Shown in pieces: positions 34,762-44,431 of a stretch of 55,217 nt of DNA. Each line of letters opens with the position of its first letter. Position 1 is the stretch's first letter. This DNA comes from Megasphaera cerevisiae DSM 20462. Lineage in GTDB: Bacteria > Bacillota > Negativicutes > Veillonellales > Megasphaeraceae. Below the pieces are notes generated by a model. That model was not told where the DNA came from. It saw only the letters and a list, made by a program, of their open reading frames with translations, and ran no database searches. A program made the translations under genes and the position numbers. The stretch is from NCBI RefSeq assembly GCF_001045675.1, contig NZ_LEKT01000018.1, forward strand, positions 1 to 55,217, read 5' to 3'.

Positions 34762-35799
34762 TTACTTAATCATATCATGTGCAAGCATATATTCAGCAAT
34801 CTGTAATGCGTTAAGGGCCGCTCCTTTACGAATTTGGTCACCCGATACCCAGAGGTTAATTGCCTTGGGATTGTAGATATCTTTACGAATACGGCCAACA
34901 TAGCAATCATACTTTTCCGAGGTATAAAGAGGCATAGGATATTCCATTTTATCAGGATTATCCAATACTTGTGCTCCCGGGAATTGGTCAATGGCCCTGC
35001 GGACTGCTTCCACCGTCAGTGCCGCTTCTGTTTCTACCTGAATGGATTCAGCATGGCTGCGGAAAACCGGTACCCGAACAGTCGTAGGAGAAATGGCAAT
35101 AGCCGTATCATGAAGTATCTTGTGCGTTTCATTGACCATTTTCATTTCTTCTTTGGTATAATCGTTTTCCAAAAACACATCAATATGCGGGATAAGATTA
35201 AACGCAATGGGATAATGCTTGTGCAAACTCTTACTGGGAAGGATTTTAGGGTGCATTTCTTCGCCTTTTAGATATGCTTCTGTTTCTTCCTTTAATTCGT
35301 CAATACCTTCCTTGCCCGCTCCGGAAACAGCCTGATACGTGCTGACAATAATTTTTTTAATAGGAGATACATCATGAATTGGCTTCAACGCCATAAGCAT
35401 AATGATCGTCGAGCAATTCGGATTGGCAATAATCCCATTATGCCAAGCAATATCTTCTGGATTGACCTCCGGAACAACAAGCGGGACAGCCGGGTCCATA
35501 CGGAATGCGCTGGAATTATCAATGACAATACACCCCCGTTTGGCAGCTTCAGGACCCAGCGTTTTACTGATGGATCCACCGGCAAACAACCCTATATCCA
35601 CACCATCAAAAGATTCGGGTCTGGCTTCTTCGATTGTGTACTCCGTTCCGTTTACCATCATTTTTTTACCAGCGGAACGGATAGATGCTAATAATTTCAG
35701 CTTACTGTACGGAAACTCCCGTTCTTCAATCAGACGGATAAATTCTTGCCCTACGGCACCTGTGGCACCTAAAATCGCAACTACCGGTTTCTTTGTCAT
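34762..35799 (-). CDS. asd: Aspartate-semialdehyde dehydrogenase
   Basis: 345 residues. NADPH-dependent reduction of aspartyl phosphate to aspartate semialdehyde, the substrate of DapA. GATGAVGQEF near the N-terminus is the dinucleotide motif, Cys129 in NPNCSTII is the catalytic nucleophile, and RVPVFRSHAESI is typical of the family. It lies between dapB and dapA with short gaps. Confidence 0.96.
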   Translation of the reverse strand: MTKKPVVAILGATGAVGQEFIRLIEEREFPYSKLKLLASIRSAGKKMMVNGTEYTIEEARPESFDGVDIGLFAGGSISKTLGPEAAKRGCIVIDNSSAFRMDPAVPLVVPEVNPEDIAWHNGIIANPNCSTIIMLMALKPIHDVSPIKKIIVSTYQAVSGAGKEGIDELKEETEAYLKGEEMHPKILPSKSLHKHYPIAFNLIPHIDVFLENDYTKEEMKMVNETHKILHDTAIAISPTTVRVPVFRSHAESIQVETEAALTVEAVRRAIDQFPGAQVLDNPDKMEYPMPLYTSEKYDCYVGRIRKDIYNPKAINLWVSGDQIRKGAALNALQIAEYMLAHDMIK

Positions 35800-35825
35800 A
35801 AATAATGTCCCCCCAAGATTTTCCC

Positions 35826-36623
35826 TTATAAATAATTTTCAAGTCCGAATGTAAGACCCGGACGAGAGCTTACTTTTTTTACAGCTAAAATAACTCCCGG
35901 CATAAATGACTTGCGGTCGATAGAGTCATGCCGGATCGTCAATAATTCTCCGTAACCACCGAATAAAACCTGCTGGTGCGCCACATATCCGGGCAAACGA
36001 ACACTGTGAATAGGAATATCATCTACCTTAGCACCGCGAGCACCTTCCAGACTTTCATGAGTCTTGTCCTGTGCCTGCTGTGCGCCAGCTATTTTGCGGG
36101 CTGCATCAATTTTATCAGCCGTCATGATAGCCGTCCCGGATGGTGCATCTAGTTTATTATTGTGATGAAGTTCGATAATTTCTACGTCCGGCAGATACGG
36201 AGCAACTTCTGCCGATAATTTCATCATAAGAACCGCACCTATAGAAAAATTAGGCGCTATAAAAATACTGACTCTATGTTCCACAGCCATGTTCCCCAAT
36301 TCCACACGCTGCTCTTCTGTCAGACCTGTTGTACCGACGACAATATCCACACCATGAGAAATACAAGTTTTAGCATTGTCAAAAATAGCCTTAGGTGCCG
36401 TAAAATCAACGACAACATCAGGCTTAATATCTTCCAGTACAGCTCCCAAATCAGCCCGGACAGGGATATTCAAAACACCTACACCAGCCAATTCGCCAAT
36501 ATCCCTGCCAATATTACTAATACTAACTCCACCCACAATTTCCAACTCTTTATCTTCATATACCGCTTTGACGACCTGACTTCCCATGCGGCCGTCAGCG
36601 CCATTTACTAATACGCGAAGCAT
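35826..36623 (-). CDS. dapB: 4-hydroxy-tetrahydrodipicolinate reductase
   Basis: 265 residues from ATG 36623 (GGTGAG 4-5 bp upstream); an ATG at 36635 overlaps the ribosome binding site. Motifs are VNGADGRMGSQVV (nucleotide binding), VVGTTGLTEEQ, IIELHHNNKLDAPSGTA (active-site His pair and Lys) and the C-terminal PGVILAVKKV. It reduces the DapA product. It is first in the operon, behind the promoter at 36665-36693. Confidence 0.95.
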   Translation of the reverse strand: MLRVLVNGADGRMGSQVVKAVYEDKELEIVGGVSISNIGRDIGELAGVGVLNIPVRADLGAVLEDIKPDVVVDFTAPKAIFDNAKTCISHGVDIVVGTTGLTEEQRVELGNMAVEHRVSIFIAPNFSIGAVLMMKLSAEVAPYLPDVEIIELHHNNKLDAPSGTAIMTADKIDAARKIAGAQQAQDKTHESLEGARGAKVDDIPIHSVRLPGYVAHQQVLFGGYGELLTIRHDSIDRKSFMPGVILAVKKVSSRPGLTFGLENYL

Positions 36624-36664
36624 AACGCTCACCATCCCTTTTCCGTCTGTTAAAGATTAACCTT

Positions 36665-36693
36665 AATATATACCTATTATGCTATTAAGTCAA
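36665..36693 (-). promoter_or_regulatory. Promoter of dapB-asd-dapA
   Basis: On the minus strand TTGACT (36693-36688), 17-bp spacer, TATATT (36670-36665), about 40 bp before dapB. Confidence 0.6.
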
Positions 36694-36707
36694 GAATTGC
36701 TCTATGC

Positions 36708-38390
36708 CTATTCCCGCCGTACCTGCAGCACTAACTGCCGTGCAGCTTCGATACTTTCCTTAGTCGTATCATTGCCGGCAAACATCCGGGCAATTTCCAC
36801 TATATGTTCCCTGTCGGACAGTACACGAACCTGTGTAACTGTCCGTCCATGAATTTCCTTCTTATAAATAAAATAATGATGATCTGCGCTGGCTGCTGTC
36901 TGAGGCAGATGCGTAATGCAAAAAACCTGACTTTTATGACGCAGCCGGCGGATATGATCCGCCACCTGCAAACCGGTCTGCCCACTGATACCTACATCGA
37001 TTTCATCAAATATAATCGTCTGGCCAACAATCATATTCCGACTGCTTGTTTTCAGTGCCAAGGCAATTCTGGATATTTCACCGCCGGAAGCAATTTTGGC
37101 CAGTGGCTTCATATCTTCACCTGTATTCGCAGAAAAATATAATTCAATAGAATCAGCCCCCATGGCGCTGACCGCCGTCATAGGCTGAACTTGAAACGCA
37201 ATGCGGCAGCCAGGCATCCCCATCTGCACAAGCGCTTGTCCCATAGTCCTGCGAAATTCTTTGCCGGCACTCAGACGAAGTTCCTGCAGTATACCGGCCT
37301 GCCGGCGCAGGTCCTGCTCTCTATGCTGCGCCTCTGCCTGTAAGGAAGTCAATACACCCTCAGACTGATCCAACCGTTCATAATCCATTCGGGCTTTATC
37401 CAAGAAGGTCAGTATCTCTTCAATGGTAAACCCATATTTACGTTTCAGTTTTTCAATCACGGCCATACGGGCCTGCATATGATCCAAGGCATGTTCATCA
37501 AAATCAAAAGAATCAGCATAATGCAAAAGAACATCATGAATATCTTCAATTTCATAGGATAAAGTTTCTATTTTTCCCGCTATTTCTTTAAAGTCAGCAT
37601 CATACTCCGAGGCCTTTTCCAAACTGCGGTGCATCGCTTCAATCTGCTCGACAGCTCCTTTCTGGCGATCTCCTCCTTCTAAACAAAACAGGGCATCATT
37701 CAGATTATTCTGGATGTGTCCGGCATGAGAAGCTCTGTTGATATTTTGCTCCAGCACTTCATCTTCACCCGGTCGAAGCTGCGCGCTCTCAATTTCCTTA
37801 ATCTGAAAATCAAGTACACTAAGGAGCCGCGCTTTTTCACTTTCATCATGCCGGAGTTGACGGATTTGTGTACACAAACAATGCCACTGTCCATATAGAT
37901 CATCATAAGTACTGCGTGCAATCTGAAGCTGCGGAGTCAGGTGATCCAAAATTCTTACATGATATGTCGGATCAAAAATCAATTGATTATCAAACTGCCC
38001 ATGAATATCAAGAAAATATTCGCCGATTTTTTTGACGATTCCGGTCGGGACAAGTGTTCCGTTTATTAGACTGGTCCCTCTACCGCTGCGATGAAATTGC
38101 CGTGAAATTACAATTTGACAATCGTCTCGTTCAATATGATTTTCCTGTAACAAATTCCATATATCATGGTCCGTTTCGGCAAAAAAGAACGCGCCCTCAA
38201 CAAGAAACGAATCCGTGCCCTGACGCACGAACGATGCTGAAGCGCGTTTTCCGGTCAACATACCTATCGCATCAAGCAAAATAGATTTACCGGCTCCTGT
38301 TTCACCGGTAAAAATCGTAACGCCTTCACCAAAAGTGATATGCAGGTCCTCAATAAGTGCAAAATTATGTATATGCAGCGATTGCAGCAT
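36708..38390 (-). CDS. recN: DNA repair protein RecN
   Basis: 560 residues, SMC-like ATPase for double-strand break repair. Walker A is GETGAGKS near residue 30, the middle part is a long coiled coil, and the C-terminal half has ASGGEISRIALALK (signature) and TIIFDEIDVGISG (Walker B). Last gene of the long housekeeping run and directly behind argR, as in many Firmicutes. Confidence 0.96.
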   Translation of the reverse strand: MLQSLHIHNFALIEDLHITFGEGVTIFTGETGAGKSILLDAIGMLTGKRASASFVRQGTDSFLVEGAFFFAETDHDIWNLLQENHIERDDCQIVISRQFHRSGRGTSLINGTLVPTGIVKKIGEYFLDIHGQFDNQLIFDPTYHVRILDHLTPQLQIARSTYDDLYGQWHCLCTQIRQLRHDESEKARLLSVLDFQIKEIESAQLRPGEDEVLEQNINRASHAGHIQNNLNDALFCLEGGDRQKGAVEQIEAMHRSLEKASEYDADFKEIAGKIETLSYEIEDIHDVLLHYADSFDFDEHALDHMQARMAVIEKLKRKYGFTIEEILTFLDKARMDYERLDQSEGVLTSLQAEAQHREQDLRRQAGILQELRLSAGKEFRRTMGQALVQMGMPGCRIAFQVQPMTAVSAMGADSIELYFSANTGEDMKPLAKIASGGEISRIALALKTSSRNMIVGQTIIFDEIDVGISGQTGLQVADHIRRLRHKSQVFCITHLPQTAASADHHYFIYKKEIHGRTVTQVRVLSDREHIVEIARMFAGNDTTKESIEAARQLVLQVRRE

Positions 38391-38397
38391 AATAGCA

Positions 38398-38853
38398 TCA
38401 TTCCTTCATTAATGAAACGATGAGTTTAACCAACTGGGGAACAGTTTCAATATTATTCGTAATAATCAGTATTGTGTCATCGCCGGCCAATGTACCAATA
38501 ACGCTTTCCCATTTTGCATGATCAATAGCAGAGGCAACCATACTGGCTGAACCAGGCAGCGTATGAACGACAATCTGATTATATGCCGCATCGACACGAA
38601 CAATCGAATCTTGAAATAAGCGAGCCATCCGATTTTTAGACATCAGCATATTTTGTTCCGGTGATAACGCATACCGATAATGTCCATCACTAGTCGGAAC
38701 CTTAATAAGCATCAATTCTTTAATATCCCGGGATACCGTAGCCTGCGTAACCTCGATACCTTCTTCTTGAAGAGCTTTAGCTAATTCCTCCTGTGTTTCG
38801 ATTGGTCGGGACTGGACAATTTCTTTTATTTTCGTATAACGAAATCTTTTCAT
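38398..38853 (-). CDS. argR: Arginine repressor ArgR
   Basis: 151 residues from ATG 38853, behind AAGAGGGTAAGG; longer versions starting at 38925 overlap the preceding gene and are not expected. The N-terminal winged helix includes QATVSRDIKELMLIKV, and the C-terminal arginine-binding and hexamerisation part has GTLAGDDTILIIT with the acidic ligand residues. It represses arginine synthesis and may activate catabolism. The position before recN is standard. Confidence 0.95.
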   Translation of the reverse strand: MKRFRYTKIKEIVQSRPIETQEELAKALQEEGIEVTQATVSRDIKELMLIKVPTSDGHYRYALSPEQNMLMSKNRMARLFQDSIVRVDAAYNQIVVHTLPGSASMVASAIDHAKWESVIGTLAGDDTILIITNNIETVPQLVKLIVSLMKE

Positions 38854-38861
38854 AGTAATCC

Positions 38862-39446
38862 TTACCCTCTTTTCTGTACAATATATAGTAATGGCGGATA
38901 ATGAATCTGATTTACAGGCCGCCAAGAAGAACTGTGAAATTCTTTTTGCGGCAGCTGTTCAAGAAATTTACAAACAGCTTGTTCTTCGCGTGCTCCCGAA
39001 TCAGTACCAGGATACGCTGCTATCATAATTATCCCATTTTTCGCAATTTTATTCAAGCATATTTTTATAGCTTTTATAGTTATTTCACTTTTGGTATGAA
39101 TCCCATGATCACCGGATGGCAAATATCCTAAATTGAACAGAACAATATCAATAGGGCGATCGACATGTGATACTAAGTCATCATGTGATCCCTGACAAAA
39201 AATAATATGCTCTGTACAAATATTCTGTTTTGCCAGTATGTTTTGAGTTGCCTTAATCGCACAGGCCTGTATATCAAAGGCATACAGCATGGCGTCTTTA
39301 TTCATAAGAGATGCCAAAAAAGCTGTATCATGACCGTTTCCGCAAGTCATATCAATAAGTACGCCAGCCTGCGGCACATATGGCAGCAACAGCATATGTG
39401 CCATAGAAACAGCATTATTAAAGGGATAGTTATCCATATCAGTCAT
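38862..39446 (-). CDS. SAM-dependent methyltransferase, MnmM (YtqB)-like
   Basis: 194 residues. NAVSMAHMLLLPYV, DMTCGNGHDTAFLA (SAM-binding motif I) and NLGYLPSGDH are typical of the rRNA_methylase Pfam family. Its B. subtilis member YtqB, now MnmM, methylates the wobble uridine modification nm5s2U34 in tRNA. The start overlaps the nadK stop by 8 bp. Substrate is inferred from family. Confidence 0.8.
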   Translation of the reverse strand: MTDMDNYPFNNAVSMAHMLLLPYVPQAGVLIDMTCGNGHDTAFLASLMNKDAMLYAFDIQACAIKATQNILAKQNICTEHIIFCQGSHDDLVSHVDRPIDIVLFNLGYLPSGDHGIHTKSEITIKAIKICLNKIAKNGIIMIAAYPGTDSGAREEQAVCKFLEQLPQKEFHSSSWRPVNQIHYPPLLYIVQKRG

Positions 39447-40311
39447 TTCCCATCAATTTAGTAAAAAGATTTGTATAAAAATAGTTTTGGTTAAATCGGA
39501 TAATTTTTAAAACATGCTCTGACTTGCAGACCTTAAGTGTCATATTTCTCATCAATTCCTGATCCATCATTCCATCAACAGATACGCGGACACTGTTGCG
39601 GCTGTTAGCGACAGTAAAACTGATTTGATCCGTATCATTGAGAACCAGCGGAACCTTTAAGAGCAGATGGGGACAAATGGGTGTTACCATAATACATTTT
39701 ACTCGCGGTGACACGATCGGTCCACCGCCGGAAAATGTATATCCCGTACTGCCCGTCGCCGTCGATACAATAATACCATCACCAGGATATTGTTGAATAA
39801 AATGACCGTTGATGCTCATATCGACCCGAATAAGCTTCCCGACGTTGCCATGCCCGATCACAATATCATTCAGTGCTTCTGGCAGCGTCTGGATCATGCC
39901 ATCTTCATAGCATAATTCACTATGCAGCATCATACGATCTTCTATAAAATAATGACCTGATAAAATATCCTGTATGCGCTGCCCCAGAGTTTTAGTTTCC
40001 ACCTCATAAAGAAATCCCAGCGAACCAAGATTGACACCACAAATAGGTATGCCGGCACTGGCAAACTGCTTAGACATCTTCAATATCGTCCCGTCGCCCC
40101 CAAGTACCATTGCAATATCAATGGAGCTGTAAATTGTCATACGGGGACGTAAATGCTCTGGAGAAATAAGCTGATATGCTGGCTGCTGGCTTTCTCCCAC
40201 ATATGCCGGCAAATAATATTCGACACCACGGGCTTCACATAATCTGATAAGCGCTTGCACAATAGCTGCACATTCACGTTTGACTAAATTAGGAAATATA
40301 CCGATACGCAT
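39439..40311 (-). CDS. nadK: NAD kinase
   Basis: 290 residues. GGDGT (71-75) is the diagnostic NAD kinase motif, and GVNLGSLGFLYEV and TGSTGYTFSGGGPIV are the conserved substrate loops. It makes NADP from NAD. AGGTGA precedes the ATG. It sits between tlyA and the methyltransferase gene. Confidence 0.95.
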   Translation of the reverse strand: MRIGIFPNLVKRECAAIVQALIRLCEARGVEYYLPAYVGESQQPAYQLISPEHLRPRMTIYSSIDIAMVLGGDGTILKMSKQFASAGIPICGVNLGSLGFLYEVETKTLGQRIQDILSGHYFIEDRMMLHSELCYEDGMIQTLPEALNDIVIGHGNVGKLIRVDMSINGHFIQQYPGDGIIVSTATGSTGYTFSGGGPIVSPRVKCIMVTPICPHLLLKVPLVLNDTDQISFTVANSRNSVRVSVDGMMDQELMRNMTLKVCKSEHVLKIIRFNQNYFYTNLFTKLMGND

Positions 40312-40322
40312 AGAATAATCAC

Positions 40323-41126
40323 CTACATTTCATGAGATTGACGAACCACTATATCAATGGCATCATCAGTAATATCATTGTGACACGGTGCAACCTGCTC
40401 ACTATACAGCAAATATTCAATATTTCCGTCAGCACCCTTAATCGGGGAAAAAGTCAACGCAAGCGGCGATATACCACAAGCGGCGATCCCTTCTGTTATA
40501 CGTTGGATCACATCCCGGTGGATTTGCTGATCCTTCACGATGCCCCCCTTGCCAACACATTCCCGCCCTGCTTCAAACTGCGGTTTGATTAATGTTACCA
40601 TAGTCCCGCCGGCTTTCAATAGGGGCACTACAGCCGGCATAATTTTAAGGAGAGAAATAAAAGAAACATCAATAGAAATAAAATCAACAGGCTCTCCTAT
40701 ATCAGCAACGGTGACATTGCGTATATTCGTCCGTTCCATATTAACAACACGATCATCTGTACGTAATTTCCATGCCAGCTGCCCATAACCGACATCAACA
40801 GCAAACACTTTCGCAGCACCATTTTGAAGAGCACAATCTGTAAATCCACCAGTTGATGCGCCAATATCCATCATAGTTCGATCTGTAAGATCAATAGGAA
40901 ACATCTGCATTGCCTTTTCCAGTTTAAGCCCGCCGCGTCCGACATACGGAATCGGGTTCCCCTTCACCGTTATTTCAATATCGACGGGTAATTTGGTGCC
41001 GGCCTTATCAACACGCTGATTTTCAACGAAAACCAAACCAGCCATGATTGTTGCCTTGGCCTTTTCCCTGCTTTCAATCAATTTTCTGCTGACCAAAAGT
41101 ACATCAAGCCGTTCTTTTTTCTGCAT
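40323..41126 (-). CDS. tlyA: TlyA-family rRNA methyltransferase
   Basis: 267 residues. An N-terminal S4 RNA-binding domain (RLDVLLVSRKLIESREKAKA) is followed by a FtsJ-like methyltransferase domain with DIGASTGGFTDCAL. TlyA proteins methylate 2'-OH groups in 16S and 23S rRNA and were earlier called hemolysin A. The gene follows ispA by 12 bp. Confidence 0.93.
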   Translation of the reverse strand: MQKKERLDVLLVSRKLIESREKAKATIMAGLVFVENQRVDKAGTKLPVDIEITVKGNPIPYVGRGGLKLEKAMQMFPIDLTDRTMMDIGASTGGFTDCALQNGAAKVFAVDVGYGQLAWKLRTDDRVVNMERTNIRNVTVADIGEPVDFISIDVSFISLLKIMPAVVPLLKAGGTMVTLIKPQFEAGRECVGKGGIVKDQQIHRDVIQRITEGIAACGISPLALTFSPIKGADGNIEYLLYSEQVAPCHNDITDDAIDIVVRQSHEM

Positions 41127-41138
41127 ACTGTTCCCCTC

Positions 41139-42023
41139 TTACATTGTACGGACAAGCATATAAGATACGAGTTCACGAAGAAACCATGCTTTTTCACCCA
41201 AAGGCTCTGCTGCCGCAATAGCTGCTGCCGCTGCTTTTTGAGCCATGTTGCGTGCTTCCTCCAAAGAAAAAATCGTAACGTATGTCGCTTTATTATTTTT
41301 AACATCACTGCCTACAGGCTTTCCTAAGATAGCCTCATCACCTGCGATATCAAGAATATCATCTGTGATCTGAAAGGTAAGCCCCATATTCAGAGCATAC
41401 GTATCAAGAGCCTGCCGCTGTGAAGGCTCCGCATCGCCCAAAATAGCAGCCATATCAATAGCAGCCTTAAAGATAACACCGGTTTTCGAACGATGCAGCA
41501 GCCGCAAACCATCCAACCCGATGTCTTTATTTCCCTCCGACTGCAGATCAAAGGCCTGGCCGCCTACCATCCCTGCCGGTCCGGCAGCGTGAGCAAAAGT
41601 ATACAGGCACTGTCTGATTTTATCCGGATCAATATGCCGTTGCCTGGCCATAAGCTCAAATGCAAAGGTCAGCAAGCCGTCGCCGGCTAAAATCGCAATT
41701 CCCTCACCAAATACGACATGATTAGTCGGCTTTCCCCGGCGCAGCGCATCATCATCCATCGCTGGCAGATCATCATGAATAAGAGAATAGGAATGGACAC
41801 ACTCCATAGCACAGGCAATATCCAGGTACGGAGCCGCATTTTTCCCCAGGGCTTCCAGCACGGACAGCATCAGTACCGGCCGAATACGCTTTCCTCCCGC
41901 CATGAGGCTGTAATTCATAGCTTCATATAATGGTCCAAACGGGGTCACATCCGTCTGCAGCAGTTCTGCCAGCCGGGTGTCAACCATCATTCTTTTCTCA
42001 TTCATATATGTTTTGAAATTCAT
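41139..42023 (-). CDS. ispA: Polyprenyl synthetase (farnesyl or geranylgeranyl diphosphate synthase)
   Basis: 294 residues. The first aspartate-rich motif is DDLPAMDDD (84-92) and the second TDDILD (220-225); GGKRIRP binds diphosphate. It joins IPP and DMAPP to C15 (or longer) prenyl chains. The ATG overlaps the xseB stop (ATGA). The usual neighbour dxs is not between ispA and tlyA here. Confidence 0.93.
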   Translation of the reverse strand: MNFKTYMNEKRMMVDTRLAELLQTDVTPFGPLYEAMNYSLMAGGKRIRPVLMLSVLEALGKNAAPYLDIACAMECVHSYSLIHDDLPAMDDDALRRGKPTNHVVFGEGIAILAGDGLLTFAFELMARQRHIDPDKIRQCLYTFAHAAGPAGMVGGQAFDLQSEGNKDIGLDGLRLLHRSKTGVIFKAAIDMAAILGDAEPSQRQALDTYALNMGLTFQITDDILDIAGDEAILGKPVGSDVKNNKATYVTIFSLEEARNMAQKAAAAAIAAAEPLGEKAWFLRELVSYMLVRTM

Positions 42024-42286
42024 AGATCAAGTGTTCCTTCCTCCGGCTCCGGAACCGCCGTTTCCTCAGTGTCCTGCCCCGCCGCATGTACTTCTGCCAA
42101 TGCCTGTGCCCGTTGCCGGGCATATTCCAAAGCGCTTTCACATGATTGAGACAATTTGATCGCCTTTTCAAATAAATCCAGTGATTCCTTCAGTGTCAAA
42201 TCAGGTGCATCCAAGGCCTTGACCAGTTCTTCAAGCTTTCCATAATTTGCCTCAAAATTTTTAAGTTTATCTGTTGTTCTCACCAT
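42020..42286 (-). CDS. xseB: Exodeoxyribonuclease VII small subunit
   Basis: 88 residues. FEANYGKLEELVKALD and LKESLDLFEKAIKL form the helical pair of XseB, and the C-terminus is Glu-rich. It joins XseA to form exonuclease VII, which degrades single-stranded DNA. The start lies inside the end of xseA (20-bp overlap) and GAGGTAG precedes it. Confidence 0.93.
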   Translation of the reverse strand: MVRTTDKLKNFEANYGKLEELVKALDAPDLTLKESLDLFEKAIKLSQSCESALEYARQRAQALAEVHAAGQDTEETAVPEPEEGTLDL

Positions 42287-43478
42287 ATATAACTACCTCT
42301 TTTACGTCTGCCGCAATCGCCCCATCAACAAGTTGTATATGCAGCGGCCTTTCTTTAGAAATACTATGAATACTCGAAATAATATGCTGATCCTGTTCTA
42401 GCTGCCCATATCCCTTGCGTACCAGCGCAGCGGGATTCATCGCTTCTATAGATGCCTGCAGACTTGCCAGACTTCCTTTTTTTTCGGACAATACCAGTTC
42501 CAGCTGTCGGCCGGCATTATGAATCAATTGTGCAACATGCTCCTGCTTCAATGCTAAAAATTCTCGATATCGGTGAATTTGCAGGCGCGCCCCCGCCTGA
42601 TCTACATTTTTCCGGCATTGTTCAATATGTGCCAGCAGTTGTGTATATGCAGTATCTGCCATAACCGCCAAATCCATTTCAAGCTCCTCAAAATCCGGAA
42701 AGGCCATTTCTGCGGCATGCGTCGGCGTAGCTGCCCGCACATCAGCAGCAAAATCCGCCAGCGTAGTATCTGTCTCATGTCCAATAGCAGTAATAAAAGG
42801 GATCGGTGATTCATAAATCGCCTTAACTACAGCCGGGCTATTAAAGCACCACAAATCCTCCATAGAGCCTCCTCCTCTTGCCAAAATAATAATATCCAAC
42901 GCATCATTTTGGCTGGCTCTGTTGATAGCATCCGCAATCTTTATTTCAGCACCACTTCCCTGAACAGGAATAGCGTACAATCGTATATCCACATATGGAT
43001 TCCGTTCTGCCGCAATTTTTCGTATATCATGAAGAACAGCACCGGTTCGTGAGGTCAAAACTCCTACTGTCCACGGAAACCGCGGCAGGTCTTTTTTATG
43101 TTCAACATCAAAATACCCATCCCGTTCTAATTCCCCTTTAATGCGTTCATATTCCGCCTGCAGGCTTCCTACTCCCTGCGAAAAAAGACGTTCAATGATA
43201 AAAGATACGGTGCCGCCCTTTTCATACACGTTGACGGCGCCTACGACAATAACATGATCTCCCTCACGAACAGTCTCCATAGAACGCCCGACGCGGCTGC
43301 GAAAAAGAATGGCACGGATAGAACAATTGTCATCATGGAGATTCATATAGTAATGTCCATTTGATGCCCGTTTTAATCCAATAATGTTCCCTTCCATAGC
43401 TACGCTTTGCAGCCGGTAATCCTTCTGTATATTATCTTTGATACGATGAATGACCTCCGTAACAGATACATATTTCAT
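42267..43478 (-). CDS. xseA: Exodeoxyribonuclease VII large subunit
   Basis: 403 residues from ATG 43478, which overlaps the upstream stop by 4 bp and has GAGAGGGAAC; a longer frame from 43508 is not supported. The N-terminal OB fold (VAMEGNIIGLKRASNGHYY), the catalytic core with GVLTSRTGAVLHDI, ILARGGGSMEDLW and AIGHETDTTLADF, and a helical C-terminal part are all present. Confidence 0.95.
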   Translation of the reverse strand: MKYVSVTEVIHRIKDNIQKDYRLQSVAMEGNIIGLKRASNGHYYMNLHDDNCSIRAILFRSRVGRSMETVREGDHVIVVGAVNVYEKGGTVSFIIERLFSQGVGSLQAEYERIKGELERDGYFDVEHKKDLPRFPWTVGVLTSRTGAVLHDIRKIAAERNPYVDIRLYAIPVQGSGAEIKIADAINRASQNDALDIIILARGGGSMEDLWCFNSPAVVKAIYESPIPFITAIGHETDTTLADFAADVRAATPTHAAEMAFPDFEELEMDLAVMADTAYTQLLAHIEQCRKNVDQAGARLQIHRYREFLALKQEHVAQLIHNAGRQLELVLSEKKGSLASLQASIEAMNPAALVRKGYGQLEQDQHIISSIHSISKERPLHIQLVDGAIAADVKEVVIYGENNR

Positions 43479-44431
43479 ATATGTTCCCTCTCCTGACGAG
43501 CGGCCCAAAAAGCTGCTCCCGCAGCATTATCCGCGCTAAACCCATTCGCTGCCAGCTCAAGGCGAATCTGCCGCTGACGGCAATACACAGTCATTTTCCG
43601 GCGCAAATATCCATTCGACATCACACCGCCGGCAGCTACAACGTAGCTCATACCCTGTAATACAGCAAAATCCATAAGCTGCTGCAGACCGTTCCATACT
43701 GTTGCCAAAGCCCAGCTGCATAGTTCTTCTTTACAAACGTCCTTTTGGGAAATCACACGCTGTGCCCGTGATTCCTGACCGGAAAAACTGATTTCACCAT
43801 CTCGAAAAAACACATGAGATGGCGCTGCGGTCTGTTTAGCCATACTGGCAGTACGATCTACGCTGACGCCAGCGGGAAAAGAAAAGCCCAAAGCCACGCC
43901 GATTCGGTCAAGAAACTGGCCGGCACTGATATCGCTGGTACCGCCCAAACGGGTTATCTCCAACCCTTGTGCATCAGGGACAGCCCGAAGCAGCTCTGTC
44001 GTCCCTCCGGACAGATGAATGCCGTAAAATGGATCTGTTTCCTCTATTGCTCCCGTATTGCCCAAAACGGACAAAAGATGATTTTCCTGGTGACTAATCG
44101 TATATAACGGCACCTGGAGAATCGCCGCCAGCGTCCTGCCATATCCCAACCCTGCCAAAAAAGCCGGCATATACGAATCGGTTCTCCGCCGTGGCCTGTC
44201 AGTCACAGCAATCGCCCTCACTGTATGACCTGCAAGAAGCGGCGCCGCCGTTTCAAACAGCAGCGGCAGATTGCGAATATGCTGATAAATCATATTTGAC
44301 TGAGACAGGCCCCGACTGCCCTGGGGCACATCGAGAATTTTCCGTTCATCTGCAAGGATATGAAACTGGCTGTCTGTATAACATATAGATGTCGTATAGC
44401 AGCTCGTGTCAATACCAAGAAAGACATCCAT
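43475..44431 (-). CDS. TsaD-like (Kae1/Gcp family) paralogue
   Basis: 318 residues. The fold markers are LGIDTSCYTTSI, the metal-binding HQENH and LSGGTTELL, then GVSVDRTAS and VAAGGVMSNGYLR. It is shorter than TsaD (about 340) and its motifs deviate (for example HQENH where TsaD has H-x3-H in a different context), so it is the second Kae1-family protein common in clostridia and Negativicutes, probably not the tRNA threonylcarbamoyl transferase itself. Its role is unknown. It lies between nusB and xseA. Confidence 0.8.
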   Translation of the reverse strand: MDVFLGIDTSCYTTSICYTDSQFHILADERKILDVPQGSRGLSQSNMIYQHIRNLPLLFETAAPLLAGHTVRAIAVTDRPRRRTDSYMPAFLAGLGYGRTLAAILQVPLYTISHQENHLLSVLGNTGAIEETDPFYGIHLSGGTTELLRAVPDAQGLEITRLGGTSDISAGQFLDRIGVALGFSFPAGVSVDRTASMAKQTAAPSHVFFRDGEISFSGQESRAQRVISQKDVCKEELCSWALATVWNGLQQLMDFAVLQGMSYVVAAGGVMSNGYLRRKMTVYCRQRQIRLELAANGFSADNAAGAAFWAARQEREHI

